Below are positions 32,916-41,728 of a DNA stretch of 64,000 nt, in pieces. A program made the translations under genes and the position numbers. Each line of letters begins with the position of its first letter. The stretch's first letter is position 1. The notes under the pieces were generated by a model. That model searched no databases. It was not told the origin of the DNA and was given only the letters and a program-made list of their open reading frames with translations. This DNA comes from Kribbella turkmenica (GTDB taxonomy: Bacteria; Actinomycetota; Actinomycetes; Propionibacteriales; Kribbellaceae): positions 1 through 64,000 of the forward strand of contig NZ_SMKR01000005.1 of assembly GCF_004348725.1 (NCBI RefSeq). The letters are read 5' to 3'.

Positions 32916-34952
32916 ATGCCAGACATCAACCGTCGCAGATTTCTCCAGCTCGCCGGTGCGTCGGCCGCGTTCACCGCGATGGCCAACAGCATCGAGCAGG
33001 CCGCCGCGATCCCGGCCCACCGCCGGCACGGCAGCATCCAGGACGTCGAGCACATCGTCGTCCTGATGCAGGAGAACCGTTCGTTCGACCACTACTTCGG
33101 CACCCTCAAGGGGGTGCGCGGCTTCGGCGACCCGCGGCCGGTGACGCTGCCGAGCGGCAAGTCCGTCTGGCACCAGACGAGCAGCGGCGGGCAGGAGACG
33201 CTGCCGTTCCACCCGGAGGCCGACGACCTCGGGCTGCAGTTCCTCCAGGGGCTGCCGCACAGCTGGCCGGACGGGCACCAGGCGATCAACGGTGGCAGGT
33301 ACGACCAGTGGATCGCGGCCAAGTCCCCGGTCACGATGGCGTACCTGACCCGCGAGGACATCCCCTTCCACTTCGCGCTCGCGGACAAGTTCACCATCTG
33401 CGACGCCTACCACTGCTCGTTCATCGGTGCGACCGACCCGAACCGGTACTACCTGTGGACCGGCTACACCGGGAACGACGGCACGGGCGGCGGACCGGTG
33501 CTCGGCAACGACGAGCTCGGGTACGGCTGGACGACGTACCCGGAGCGGCTCGAGCAGGCCGGGATCTCGTGGAAGATCTACCAGGACATCGGCGACGGCC
33601 TGGACGCGGCCGGGCACTGGGGGTGGATCGACGACGCGTACCGCGGGAACTACGGCGACAACTCGCTGCTGTACTTCGACAGCTACCGCAACGCGCAGCC
33701 GGGCGACGCGCTGTACGAGAAGGCCCGCACCGGCACGAACGCGAAGGCCGGCGAGAGCCTGTTCGCCAACCTGGCCGCGGACGTGCAGGCGAACCGGCTG
33801 CCGCAGATCTCCTGGATCGCCACGCCCGAGGCGTTCACCGAGCACTCGAACTGGCCGACGAACTACGGCGCCTGGTACATCTCGCAGGTCCTGGACGCGC
33901 TCACCGCGAACCCGGAGGCCTGGAGCCGGACCGCCCTGTTCGTCACCTACGACGAGAACGACGGCTTCTTCGACCACGTCGTCCCGCCGTACCCGCCGGC
34001 CTCGGCGTCCCAGGGGCTGTCCACCGTCGACACCACGCTCGACAACTACCCGGGCAACAGCAAGTACGTCGCCGGCCCGTACGGTCTCGGCCCGCGCGTG
34101 CCGATGTTCGTGGTGTCGCCCTGGAGCACCGGCGGCTACAGCTGCTCTGAGGTGTTCGACCACACCTCGATCATCCGGTTCATGGAGAAGCGGTTCGGCG
34201 TGCACGAGCCGAACATCTCGCCGTGGCGCCGGGCGATCTGCGGTGACCTCACCTCCGCCTTCGACTTCAGTACGTCGACCACCCGGCCGGCCGAGCTGCC
34301 GGACACGTCGGCGTACGAACCGCCGGACAACGACCGGCACCCGGACTACCGGCCGACACCGCCCGCGGTCGGCAGCATCCCCGCCCAGGAGCGCGGCCGG
34401 CGCCGGACCAGGCCGTTGCCGTACGCACCGGTCGTCGACGGGTCCGTTGCCGGTGGCAAGTACACGCTGACCTTCCGGTCGGGTCCGAGGGCCGGTGCAC
34501 AGTTCCTGATCACGGCCGCGAACCGCACCGACGGGCCGTGGACCTACACGACCGAGGCCGGCAAGAGCATCGCGGACACCTGGAACACCGTGTACTCCGG
34601 CGGCGTGTACGACCTGACCGTGCACGGCCCGAACGGCTTCCTGCGCGGCTTCAAGGGCAGACCCGCGACCGGCCTCGAGATCACCGCCCGCGAGAACGCT
34701 CGCACCGGCGACCTCGACCTCACCTTCAGCACCGACGTCGCCCGCCAGGTCACCCTCACCACCGCGTACGGCGGCAAGCCGAAACGCCTCCACCTGCGCC
34801 CGGGCCTGACCACCCACACCGTCACCACCACCAACCGCTGGTACGACGTCCAGGTCCTCACCGACTCCGACCCGGCGTACCTGCGCCGCCTCGCCGGCCA
34901 CGTCGAAACCGGCACTCCCGGCCTCAGCGACCCCGCCATCCGCACGGTCTGA
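32916..34952 (+). CDS. Tat-exported phosphocholine-specific phospholipase C
   Basis: The 678-residue enzyme of the acid phosphatase/phospholipase C (PF04185) family cleaves phospholipid head groups outside the membrane. A twin-arginine signal (NRRRFLQLAG, residues 5-14) begins the protein, then the catalytic domain with ENRSFDHYFGTLKGVRGF, and DENDGFFDHVVPP carrying the later metal ligands. Two C-terminal DUF756-like beta domains (about 505-585 and 590-670) follow, as in PlcH/PlcN. The ATG at 32916 is preceded by AGGAGAG. It likely releases phosphate or choline for growth and follows the terminator of the M6 protease. Confidence 0.92.
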   Translation: MPDINRRRFLQLAGASAAFTAMANSIEQAAAIPAHRRHGSIQDVEHIVVLMQENRSFDHYFGTLKGVRGFGDPRPVTLPSGKSVWHQTSSGGQETLPFHPEADDLGLQFLQGLPHSWPDGHQAINGGRYDQWIAAKSPVTMAYLTREDIPFHFALADKFTICDAYHCSFIGATDPNRYYLWTGYTGNDGTGGGPVLGNDELGYGWTTYPERLEQAGISWKIYQDIGDGLDAAGHWGWIDDAYRGNYGDNSLLYFDSYRNAQPGDALYEKARTGTNAKAGESLFANLAADVQANRLPQISWIATPEAFTEHSNWPTNYGAWYISQVLDALTANPEAWSRTALFVTYDENDGFFDHVVPPYPPASASQGLSTVDTTLDNYPGNSKYVAGPYGLGPRVPMFVVSPWSTGGYSCSEVFDHTSIIRFMEKRFGVHEPNISPWRRAICGDLTSAFDFSTSTTRPAELPDTSAYEPPDNDRHPDYRPTPPAVGSIPAQERGRRRTRPLPYAPVVDGSVAGGKYTLTFRSGPRAGAQFLITAANRTDGPWTYTTEAGKSIADTWNTVYSGGVYDLTVHGPNGFLRGFKGRPATGLEITARENARTGDLDLTFSTDVARQVTLTTAYGGKPKRLHLRPGLTTHTVTTTNRWYDVQVLTDSDPAYLRRLAGHVETGTPGLSDPAIRTV

Positions 34953-34981
34953 CGGGCGGCACCACCGCCGGCCCGGCGACT

Positions 34982-35875
34982 CTAGATGATCGGAGTCTCC
35001 GGGCCACTGGTGGTGGCGGGCGCCTTCTCGGCCTCCTCTTCCTCGTCGAGTTCGTCGACCCGGATGCGGGTGGTCCAGCGGTCGTCGGGGTCGGGTTGGG
35101 GGATGGAGTCCAGCAGAAGCCGGGTGTAGGGGTGCGACGGGTCGTGCATGACCGTGGACACCGGGCCGCGCTCGACGATCGAGCCCTTGGTGATCACCAT
35201 GACCTCGCCGCCCAGGTAGTACACGGTGGACAGGTCGTGGGTGATGAACAGCGTGGTCATCCCGTGCTCGCGCTGGAAGTCGAGCAGGATGTCCAGGAAG
35301 TGCTTGCGCACCTGGGCGTCCAGCATCGACACCGGCTCGTCGGCGATGATGAACGACGGCCGCAGCATGTGCACCCGGGCCAGCATGATGCGTTGCCGCT
35401 GGCCGCCGGACAGCTGGTGCGGGTAGCGGCCGAGCACGTTCTCCGGCTCCAGCCGGACCGCCCGCAGCGACTCCTCGATCAGCTCCAGGCCCTTGGACCG
35501 GCTGGTCGTCAGCCCGAACTTCTTCACCGCCTTCCAGAGCGCGCGATCGACTCGGTAGAACGGGTTGAAGATCGCGTACGGGTCCTGGAACACCGGCTGG
35601 ACGTCGCGCCGGTACGCGTCGTACTCAGCCCTGCTCAGCTTGAAGATGTCCTTGCCGCCGTACAGCACGGATCCCTGGGTGGGTTTCTGCAGGCCGAGAA
35701 CGTTGCGGGCGATCGTGCTTTTCCCGCTGCCGCTCTGGCCGACCAGGCTGACCACCTGCGGCGGCTCGGCCGCGAGCGTGAAGCTCACGTCGTCCACGGC
35801 CGTGATGTAGCCGCCGGCCACGCCCCGAGCGTGGAACCGTTGCTGCACGCCACGAAGTTCGAGCTCGGACTTCAT
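34982..35875 (-). CDS. oligopeptide/dipeptide-type ABC transporter ATP-binding protein (OppF/DppF)
   Basis: The 297-residue ATPase powers the five-gene importer. Walker A is GQSGSGKST (about 48-56), the signature LSGGQRQR and Walker B FIIADEPVSMLD, with H-loop TLFITHD. The C-terminal oligopeptide extension typical of this subfamily (HPYTRLLLDSIPQP) is present. ATG 35875 overlaps the previous gene's stop by four bases (ATGA), so it is the last gene of the operon. The acidic tail (DELDEEEEAE) is long for the family. Confidence 0.92.
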   Translation of the reverse strand: MKSELELRGVQQRFHARGVAGGYITAVDDVSFTLAAEPPQVVSLVGQSGSGKSTIARNVLGLQKPTQGSVLYGGKDIFKLSRAEYDAYRRDVQPVFQDPYAIFNPFYRVDRALWKAVKKFGLTTSRSKGLELIEESLRAVRLEPENVLGRYPHQLSGGQRQRIMLARVHMLRPSFIIADEPVSMLDAQVRKHFLDILLDFQREHGMTTLFITHDLSTVYYLGGEVMVITKGSIVERGPVSTVMHDPSHPYTRLLLDSIPQPDPDDRWTTRIRVDELDEEEEAEKAPATTSGPETPII

Positions 35876-36684
35876 GATGCCCTCCTTCCCATCCGCGGGA
35901 TCGACTCGATCAGCTGTCGCGTGTAGGGATCGCGCGGGTCCTTGAACACCTGGCGTACGTCGCCGACCTCGACCAGCCGGCCCTCGTACATCACCGCGAC
36001 CCGGTCGGCCAGCTGCGCGTGCACACCCATGTCGTGCGAGATCACCATCAGCGTCACGCCGAAGTCGGTGCGTAGGTCGGCCAGCGACTGCAGGATCACC
36101 CGCTGGATCGTCACATCCAGCGCGGTGGTCGGCTCGTCCGCGATCACCAGGTCGGGTTCGAGGGCGACCGCGATCGCCATCAGTACCCGCTGCTTCATCC
36201 CGCCGGACAGCTCGTGCGGGTACATCCGCGCCACCCGCGGTTCGAGCCCGACCTGACCGAGCAGCCTGGGGATCAACTCCCCCAGCGAGTCCTTCCGGGC
36301 CGGCGCGTGCTCCAGGATCACGTCCTTGAACTGATCCTGCACCCGCATCACCGGGTTGAGCGAGCTCATCGACCCCTGCGGCAGATACGACAGCGCCGAC
36401 CACCGCAGCACCCGAAGCTCCTCGCCGTTCACTGTCAGCAGGTCGACCGGCGAGCGCCCGGCCGGGTGGAACATCGCCGAGCCACCGGTCACATGCCCCG
36501 GCGGCTTCAGCAACCGGAGCAAGGCGACCGCGAGCGTACTCTTCCCGCTGCCCGACTCGCCGGCGATGCCGAGGATCTCCCCGCGGCGGACTGCGAGGTC
36601 GACACCGCGGACCGCCTGCACGTCGCCGTGGGTCGACCGGTAGGTGACCTCCAGTCCCTTGATGTCCAGGACGATCTCACTCAC
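35872..36684 (-). CDS. oligopeptide/dipeptide-type ABC transporter ATP-binding protein (OppD/DppD)
   Basis: This 270-residue ATPase subunit carries Walker A GESGSGKST, signature LSGGMKQR, Walker B LVIADEPTTALD and the PYTRQLIESIP C-terminal tail. It pairs with the OppF-type ATPase in a heterodimer. It overlaps its upstream permease gene by eight bases and the next ATPase gene by four, showing tight coupling. The substrate class, peptide or oligosaccharide, cannot be fixed from the ATPase. Confidence 0.92.
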   Translation of the reverse strand: MSEIVLDIKGLEVTYRSTHGDVQAVRGVDLAVRRGEILGIAGESGSGKSTLAVALLRLLKPPGHVTGGSAMFHPAGRSPVDLLTVNGEELRVLRWSALSYLPQGSMSSLNPVMRVQDQFKDVILEHAPARKDSLGELIPRLLGQVGLEPRVARMYPHELSGGMKQRVLMAIAVALEPDLVIADEPTTALDVTIQRVILQSLADLRTDFGVTLMVISHDMGVHAQLADRVAVMYEGRLVEVGDVRQVFKDPRDPYTRQLIESIPRMGRRAS

Positions 36685-37561
36685 CGGCCACTCCCCTCAG
36701 CCGCGGGTTGTAGACCTCTTCCAACCCGATGTTGACCATGTTCAGCGCCGCGAACAGCAATGTCAGCAGCGCGATCGGGACCACGAACATCGGCCACGCG
36801 CCCAGGGTCAGCGCGCCGGTGGTGATCGCGTTGTAGATGATCTGGCCGAGGTCGATCACGCCACCCGGCCCGAGCCCGATCACCTCCAGGCCGACCAGCC
36901 CGAAGATCGCACCGAGCGCCGAGGACGCGAAGCCGACCCCGATGAACGGCAGCAGGTTCGGCAGCAGCTCGGTGACGATGATCTCCATGTCCCGAGCCTT
37001 GGTCACCCGGGCGAGGTCGACGTACGGCCGGGTCCGCAGGCTGAGCACCTGGGAGCGGATCGTCTTGGCCGCGAACGGCCAGGCGAAGATCGAGATCATC
37101 ACCCCGACCTGGAACAAGGTCACGTTCTTCGCGTACGCCGACAACGCGATCAGCAGCGGGAACGTCGGGATGACCAGCAGGATTCCGGTGAACGTGGACA
37201 GGATCCCGTCGATCCAGCCGCCCTTGTACCCGGCCACGAACGCCACGATCACCCCGACCACGGTCGAGATCAGCCCGGCGATCGCGCCGATCTGCAGCGA
37301 GACCGAGAGCGCCTTGATCACCATCGCGAACACGTCGCGGCCGAACTGGTCGGTCCCGAGCAGGTGGTCGGCCGACGGCACCAGCCACTTCTCGTACGCC
37401 GCCACCTCGATCGGGTTGGTGCCCCCGCCGATGAGCTTGATGATCAGCGGGCTGAACAACGCCACCAGGATCATCGCGGCCAGGATCACCAGTCCGGTCG
37501 CCAGCCGGCGGCTGTTGCGGATCGTCCGCACCACAGCATGGAGGAGTCTCATCGGCATCAC
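36677..37561 (-). CDS. ABC transporter permease (OppC/DppC type)
   Basis: This 294-residue permease has an N-terminal helix (about 18-40), a typical OppC cytoplasmic N-end, and the membrane core with the DPG/EAA-like loop near YVDLARVTKARDMEI. The GTG at 37561 overlaps the upstream permease stop by four bases; the ATG three bases further is an alternative. It builds the translocation channel with the OppB-type protein 37558-38652. Confidence 0.9.
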   Translation of the reverse strand: MMPMRLLHAVVRTIRNSRRLATGLVILAAMILVALFSPLIIKLIGGGTNPIEVAAYEKWLVPSADHLLGTDQFGRDVFAMVIKALSVSLQIGAIAGLISTVVGVIVAFVAGYKGGWIDGILSTFTGILLVIPTFPLLIALSAYAKNVTLFQVGVMISIFAWPFAAKTIRSQVLSLRTRPYVDLARVTKARDMEIIVTELLPNLLPFIGVGFASSALGAIFGLVGLEVIGLGPGGVIDLGQIIYNAITTGALTLGAWPMFVVPIALLTLLFAALNMVNIGLEEVYNPRLRGVAGE

Positions 37562-38652
37562 TTCCAGTACTTGACCCGGGGGTCAAGCAGAGGCAGGAGG
37601 AGATCGAGCAGGAGGACGGCGGTCAGCACCGAGAAGATCGCTATGTTCGTCACTCCGAGGATCGTGTTGAAGTCGAGCTGCTGGATCGCGGTGACCAGCG
37701 TGGTCCCCAGACCCGGGTAGTTGAACAACTGCTCGACCAGCACGTTGCCGTTGAAGATGAAGCCCAGCGAGATCCCGAACGCGGTGATCTGCGGCAGGTA
37801 ACAGTTCCGCAGCGCGTACCGGGTCAGGATCCGCGAACCCTTCAGGCCCTTCGCCTCGGCGTACACCAGGTAGTCCTCGCCGAGGATCGGCACCATCAGC
37901 ATCCGGGTGGACAGGATCCAGCCGAACGTCCCGATCACCACGATCGACAACGCCGGCAGTAGGCCGTACTTGAGCACACTGCCGATGAACTCCGGTGTGA
38001 TTCCCGGAGCGATGCTGGAGTCGTACGCCGATCTGGCCGGCAGCATCCCGAGGGTGTAGGCGAAGACATACACCAGGATCAGCGCGACGAAGAAGAACGG
38101 CACGTGCGCCAGCGCGATCGCCAGGTTGGTCGTGATCGTCGAGCCGAGCTTGCCACGCCGCCAGCCGGCGATCGCGCCGATGACGACGCCGAAGATCCAC
38201 GCCAGCACGGCGGAGATGCCCAGCAGGCCGATTGTCCAGGGCAACGACCTGAGGATGACGGTCTGCGCCGGCGTCGGATAGTTGATCAGCGACGGTCCCA
38301 TGTCGCCGTGCAGGACCAGCTTTTCCATGTACTTCACGTACTGGACGAACAGGTTGCCGTCGAGGCCGAACTCGGTCCGGTAGCGGGCGATCAGCTCCGC
38401 ACTGGCCTGGGCGTTGTAAATGTAGTTCTGCTGCAAGGTCTGGATCAGCGTCCGGACCGGGTCACCCGGCATCAGCCGGAAGAAGAAGAACGCGATGGTG
38501 AGCGCTCCCCACAGCTCCACCAGGTAGAGCCCGAACCTCCGGATCGCGTACGCCGCCAGCGGGTGCCGCGACAGCCAGGCCCGCACCCCGGACGGCGGTG
38601 CGGAGTCCTGGCTCTTGTCGACAGTGACCACCGGCGGGGCTTCCGCCGTCAC
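37558..38652 (-). CDS. ABC transporter permease (OppB/DppB type)
   Basis: This 364-residue permease has a first membrane helix near residues 45-65 containing FRLMPGDPV, the family hallmark, and a C-terminal core with GLKGSRILTRYALRN (EAA loop). GTG 38652 overlaps the binding-protein stop by four bases (GTGA). The longer open frame further upstream is the shadow of the binding-protein gene. It works with the OppC-type permease and the two ATPases. Confidence 0.9.
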   Translation of the reverse strand: MTAEAPPVVTVDKSQDSAPPSGVRAWLSRHPLAAYAIRRFGLYLVELWGALTIAFFFFRLMPGDPVRTLIQTLQQNYIYNAQASAELIARYRTEFGLDGNLFVQYVKYMEKLVLHGDMGPSLINYPTPAQTVILRSLPWTIGLLGISAVLAWIFGVVIGAIAGWRRGKLGSTITTNLAIALAHVPFFFVALILVYVFAYTLGMLPARSAYDSSIAPGITPEFIGSVLKYGLLPALSIVVIGTFGWILSTRMLMVPILGEDYLVYAEAKGLKGSRILTRYALRNCYLPQITAFGISLGFIFNGNVLVEQLFNYPGLGTTLVTAIQQLDFNTILGVTNIAIFSVLTAVLLLDLLLPLLDPRVKYWK

Positions 38653-40487
38653 GCCGGTCCCTTCTGCCCGGTGGCCTCGATCTTGCCGAGAATGAAGGTG
38701 AAGTGCGGCCACCAGTTCAGCGGCACCTCGTACAGGTCGTCGTCGGTCGGCCAGCCCTTCCAGAACGCGGTGTTGAAGTACTGCGGGTACCCCGTCTGGA
38801 TGACCGGCAGCAGCGGCAACTTCTGGAAGTAGATCTCCAGCGCCTGGTCGAGCAGCGGCTTCGCCTCCTCGCTGTTCGGGTCCATACCGGTCAGCTTCCG
38901 GACGATCTCGTCGAACGCCGGATCGCGGAACCGCATCTTGTTCTTGTTGGCGGCGTTCTTGCCGATCGGTTGTGCCTTGCTGCTGTCCCAGTCGGTGTAG
39001 AGCTGAGCGGGGTCGATGGCGAAGCCGGCCCATTGGGAGTCGATGTCGTACTCGCCGCGCTGGAACTTCTCGTCATGCACGCTGCCGGACAGGCTGCGCA
39101 GCGTACACGGCACCCCGACCTTGGCGAGATCGGTCTTCAGCACGTTCGCGATCGCGTACTCGGCCTTGTCGACCTGCGCGGGCGTGATGATCTCGAGGTT
39201 GATCTCCTTGCCCTTGTACGCGCGCCTTCCGGCCGCGTTCTTCGGCGCGATCTCGTCGAGCAGCTGGGCCGCCTTGTCCAGGTTGTACTCGAACTTGTAC
39301 TTGTCGGCGAGTTCGTCGTTCTTCCACTTGTCGTTGGTCGGGTAGTCCGCCCAGGGATAGATCGCGGGCGGTACCTTGACGTCCCAGACCGACGTCCCGA
39401 TCTTCTCCCGGTCGAGGCAGTAGTTGATCGCCCAGTGCATCTTCGGCTCCGCGATCACGCCCCGGGCCGGGTCGCAGTTCAGCCACAGCACCCGTGGGTT
39501 CGGGTCGTGGAACTGCGTCGTGACCAGGTTCGGGTAGCCGGTGTTGCTCAGCTGCGTGGCGTGCTGCGTGTCGATCGAGCCGACGTCGAACTCCGCGCGC
39601 TCGAACGCCAGCGACGCCTGGTCGAGCTGCTTCGAGGTGCTCTGGAACACGACGTACTGGGGCTTGACGTCCAGCTTGTCCTTGTTCCAGTAGTTCGGGT
39701 CCTTCTCCCAGACGAACATCTTCTGGTTCCGGATCGCCTGCTTCAGCTTGTACGGACCCGAGCGGACCGGGGGATTGTCCTTGTACTTCGTCAGGTCCTG
39801 TGACTTCCAGATGTGCTCGGGCATGATGTTGTTCGGCGCGCCCGCGATCGCCGCGATGAAGTTGTAGTGGAACCGCGGCGTCGGCTTGAGGAACTTGACC
39901 ACTGCGGTCTGCGGGTCCGGAACCTCGACCGTCTCGACGAATTCCTTCAGCTCGCCGCCGCCGCCGAACAGGTCGGGCCGGTCCTTGAGCGCCATCACGG
40001 TGAACCTGAAGTCGTTCGCACCCAGCGGCTTGCCGTCGTTCCAGTGCGCCTTCGGGTCGAACTTCAGGGTCAGCTCGGTGTGGTCGTCGTTGTACTTGTA
40101 CTCGGTGGCCAGCCACGGCGTCAGCTTGCCGGTGGCGAAGCTGAGGAAGAACAGCGGCTCGGTGGCCAGCTCCACACCGGCGCCGTTCGGGGCCCCGTTC
40201 GGGATCATCCCGTTGAAGCTGTCGAAGACCGTGTACTCGACCTGGCCGACGATCACCGTCTGGTCCCGTGGGACCGGGATGTTGGCCTTGCCGATCTGGA
40301 TCGACTTGGTGGCGGCGGGTTTGTTGTCGTTCGTGGGCTTGTCCGAGTACGAGCCGCTGCCGGAGCAGGCCGTGAGGAAGGCGGCCATCGCGGCCGCGGC
40401 TCCTCCTCCGACCAGGCTCCGCCGGCTCAGCTGGTACCGGACGACATCCTCGACATCTTCGTACTGGGGGCGCGGCGCTTCGTTCAT
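38649..40487 (-). CDS. family 5 extracellular solute-binding lipoprotein
   Basis: This 612-residue SBP_bac_5 protein binds the substrate outside the cell for the Opp/Dpp-type importer. The N-terminus has a twin-arginine-like RRSLVGGG and a lipobox (FLTAC), so it is probably Tat-exported and lipidated. The core shows WHFN-type elements such as DPKAHWNDGKPLGANDF. ATG 40487 lies 11 bases after a perfect GGAGGTGA ribosome site; a GTG at 40499 would overlap that site and is rejected. Members near LacI-type CAACGTTG operators often import plant oligosaccharides rather than peptides. This is inference from the promoter, since no glycosidase is adjacent. Confidence 0.9.
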   Translation of the reverse strand: MNEAPRPQYEDVEDVVRYQLSRRSLVGGGAAAAMAAFLTACSGSGSYSDKPTNDNKPAATKSIQIGKANIPVPRDQTVIVGQVEYTVFDSFNGMIPNGAPNGAGVELATEPLFFLSFATGKLTPWLATEYKYNDDHTELTLKFDPKAHWNDGKPLGANDFRFTVMALKDRPDLFGGGGELKEFVETVEVPDPQTAVVKFLKPTPRFHYNFIAAIAGAPNNIMPEHIWKSQDLTKYKDNPPVRSGPYKLKQAIRNQKMFVWEKDPNYWNKDKLDVKPQYVVFQSTSKQLDQASLAFERAEFDVGSIDTQHATQLSNTGYPNLVTTQFHDPNPRVLWLNCDPARGVIAEPKMHWAINYCLDREKIGTSVWDVKVPPAIYPWADYPTNDKWKNDELADKYKFEYNLDKAAQLLDEIAPKNAAGRRAYKGKEINLEIITPAQVDKAEYAIANVLKTDLAKVGVPCTLRSLSGSVHDEKFQRGEYDIDSQWAGFAIDPAQLYTDWDSSKAQPIGKNAANKNKMRFRDPAFDEIVRKLTGMDPNSEEAKPLLDQALEIYFQKLPLLPVIQTGYPQYFNTAFWKGWPTDDDLYEVPLNWWPHFTFILGKIEATGQKGPA

Positions 40488-40786
40488 GACGAAAGTCACC
40501 TCCGTTTCCGTTGCGCGGACAGGGCGATCACCGACCGAGAGGTGCCACGGACTATAAGTAGGGATGACAACGTTGGCAAGAGTTCATTGCCACGTTGGAA
40601 CATCTGCGGCGAATGCGCTGATCAGTCGATATACCAACCTCTGACAACGTTGGCTTGCTCTGCGTAACAAGTCTCAGGCGCGACGATCCGGAGTTCGTCA
40701 CACGCCGCGTCACACGGCGACCGTCTTCCATCGAGTACGACGGCTGCACCGGGCGGCCGCGAAATCAGTGATTCCCAGGGGGAGAC
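40488..40786. promoter_or_regulatory. divergent regulatory region with repeated CAACGTTG operator
   Basis: These 299 bases contain no gene. A minus-strand promoter reads TTGCCA (40574-40579), 17 bases, TATAGT (40551-40556). The palindrome CAACGTTG occurs at 40568-40575, overlapping the -35 and spacer, and again at 40645-40652, 77 bases upstream; both copies sit in the same longer context TGACAACGTTGGC. A third, weaker CCACGTTGG lies at 40590-40598. Repression by a LacI-type protein is inferred. Confidence 0.65.
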
Positions 40787-41602
40787 ATGACGAACACGAC
40801 CGTGGACTTCGAGGCGATCAAGGACAAGCAGCGGGCCGGCTGGCAGACCGGCGACTACCCGCGGGTGGGCAACACTCTGCAGATCATCGCCGAGCTCCTG
40901 GTCGAGGCCGCCGACGTGCGCGCCGGGCACCGAGTGCTCGACGTCGCCTGCGGCCAGGGCAACGCCGCGATGGCGGCCGCCCGCCGGTTCGCCGAGGCGA
41001 CCGGGGTGGACTACGCGCCGAACCTGCTGGAGCAGGGCCGGGAGCGGGCCGCTGCGGAACACCTGCCGGTGACGTTCACCGAGGGCGACGCAGAGAACCT
41101 GCCGGTTTCGGACAGCGCGTTCGACCTCGTCTGCAGCACGGTCGGCGTGATGTTCGCGCCGAACCACCAGAAGGCGGCCGACGAGCTCGTCCGGGCGACG
41201 GCGCCGGGCGGCAAGATCGCGCTGGCGAGCTGGACGCCGGCCGGGATGATCGGCCAGCTGTTCAAGACGGTCTCGAAGTGGGCCCCGCCGCCGGCCGGCG
41301 TGCGGTCGCCGACGCTGTGGGGTACCGAGGACCACCTGTTCGAGCTGTTCGGCGACCGGGTCGAGTGGGTCGCGCTGAACCGGCGCGAGTACGTGTTCCG
41401 CTACCACTCGCCGGAGCACTTCTCCGAGTGGTTCCGCGACTTCTACGGACCGATCACCCGGCTCGCCGGGACCCTCGACGGCGAGGACCTGAAGCAGTTC
41501 GCCCGCGAGCTGGCCGACGTACCGCGCCCCTTCGACCACGCCGACGACGGCACGGTCGCCGCCCGCGCCGAATACCTCGAGGCCGTGGGAATCCGCCGCT
41601 GA
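40787..41602 (+). CDS. class I SAM-dependent methyltransferase
   Basis: The 271-residue protein has the Rossmann-like methyltransferase fold, with motif I VLDVACGQGNAA (about 48-59), an acidic residue after strand 2 (GVDYA), and motif IV region DLVCSTVGVMFAP. It transfers a methyl group from S-adenosylmethionine to a small molecule or protein that cannot be identified. ATG 40787 follows GGGGGAGA. It is divergent from the five-gene importer and may share its regulatory region, though its promoter is not obvious. It ends 27 bases before the inverted repeat that precedes the BTAD gene. Confidence 0.83.
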   Translation: MTNTTVDFEAIKDKQRAGWQTGDYPRVGNTLQIIAELLVEAADVRAGHRVLDVACGQGNAAMAAARRFAEATGVDYAPNLLEQGRERAAAEHLPVTFTEGDAENLPVSDSAFDLVCSTVGVMFAPNHQKAADELVRATAPGGKIALASWTPAGMIGQLFKTVSKWAPPPAGVRSPTLWGTEDHLFELFGDRVEWVALNRREYVFRYHSPEHFSEWFRDFYGPITRLAGTLDGEDLKQFARELADVPRPFDHADDGTVAARAEYLEAVGIRR

Positions 41603-41628
41603 AGGTCCACACTGTCCCTGGGGCCTCT

Positions 41629-41711
41629 GGCTGGTTGACCCACCAGATGCGGGGTTAGCTGATCGGATTCCGGCTGGCGAACCCACAGGCTGGTGGGTCA
41701 GCCGACCAGCC
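41629..41711. repeat. extended inverted repeat before the BTAD regulator gene
   Basis: TGACCCACCAG (41636-41646) and its exact reverse complement CTGGTGGGTCA (41690-41700) are flanked outside by GGCTGGT (41629-41635) and ACCAGCC (41705-41711), with a four-base bulge on the right. The centre is 43 bases. Each arm also contains its own CTGGT...ACCAG inverted repeat. It ends 14 bases before the GTG/ATG cluster of the regulator gene and could be a two-site operator or an RNA hairpin covering the leader. Confidence 0.7.
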
Positions 41712-41728
41712 TGGGAGGGGAACGGGTG

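Noticed and set aside
40590..40598. A third full CAACGTTG operator
   Set aside because: The sequence is CCACGTTGG and lacks the central palindrome, so only the two exact copies are counted.
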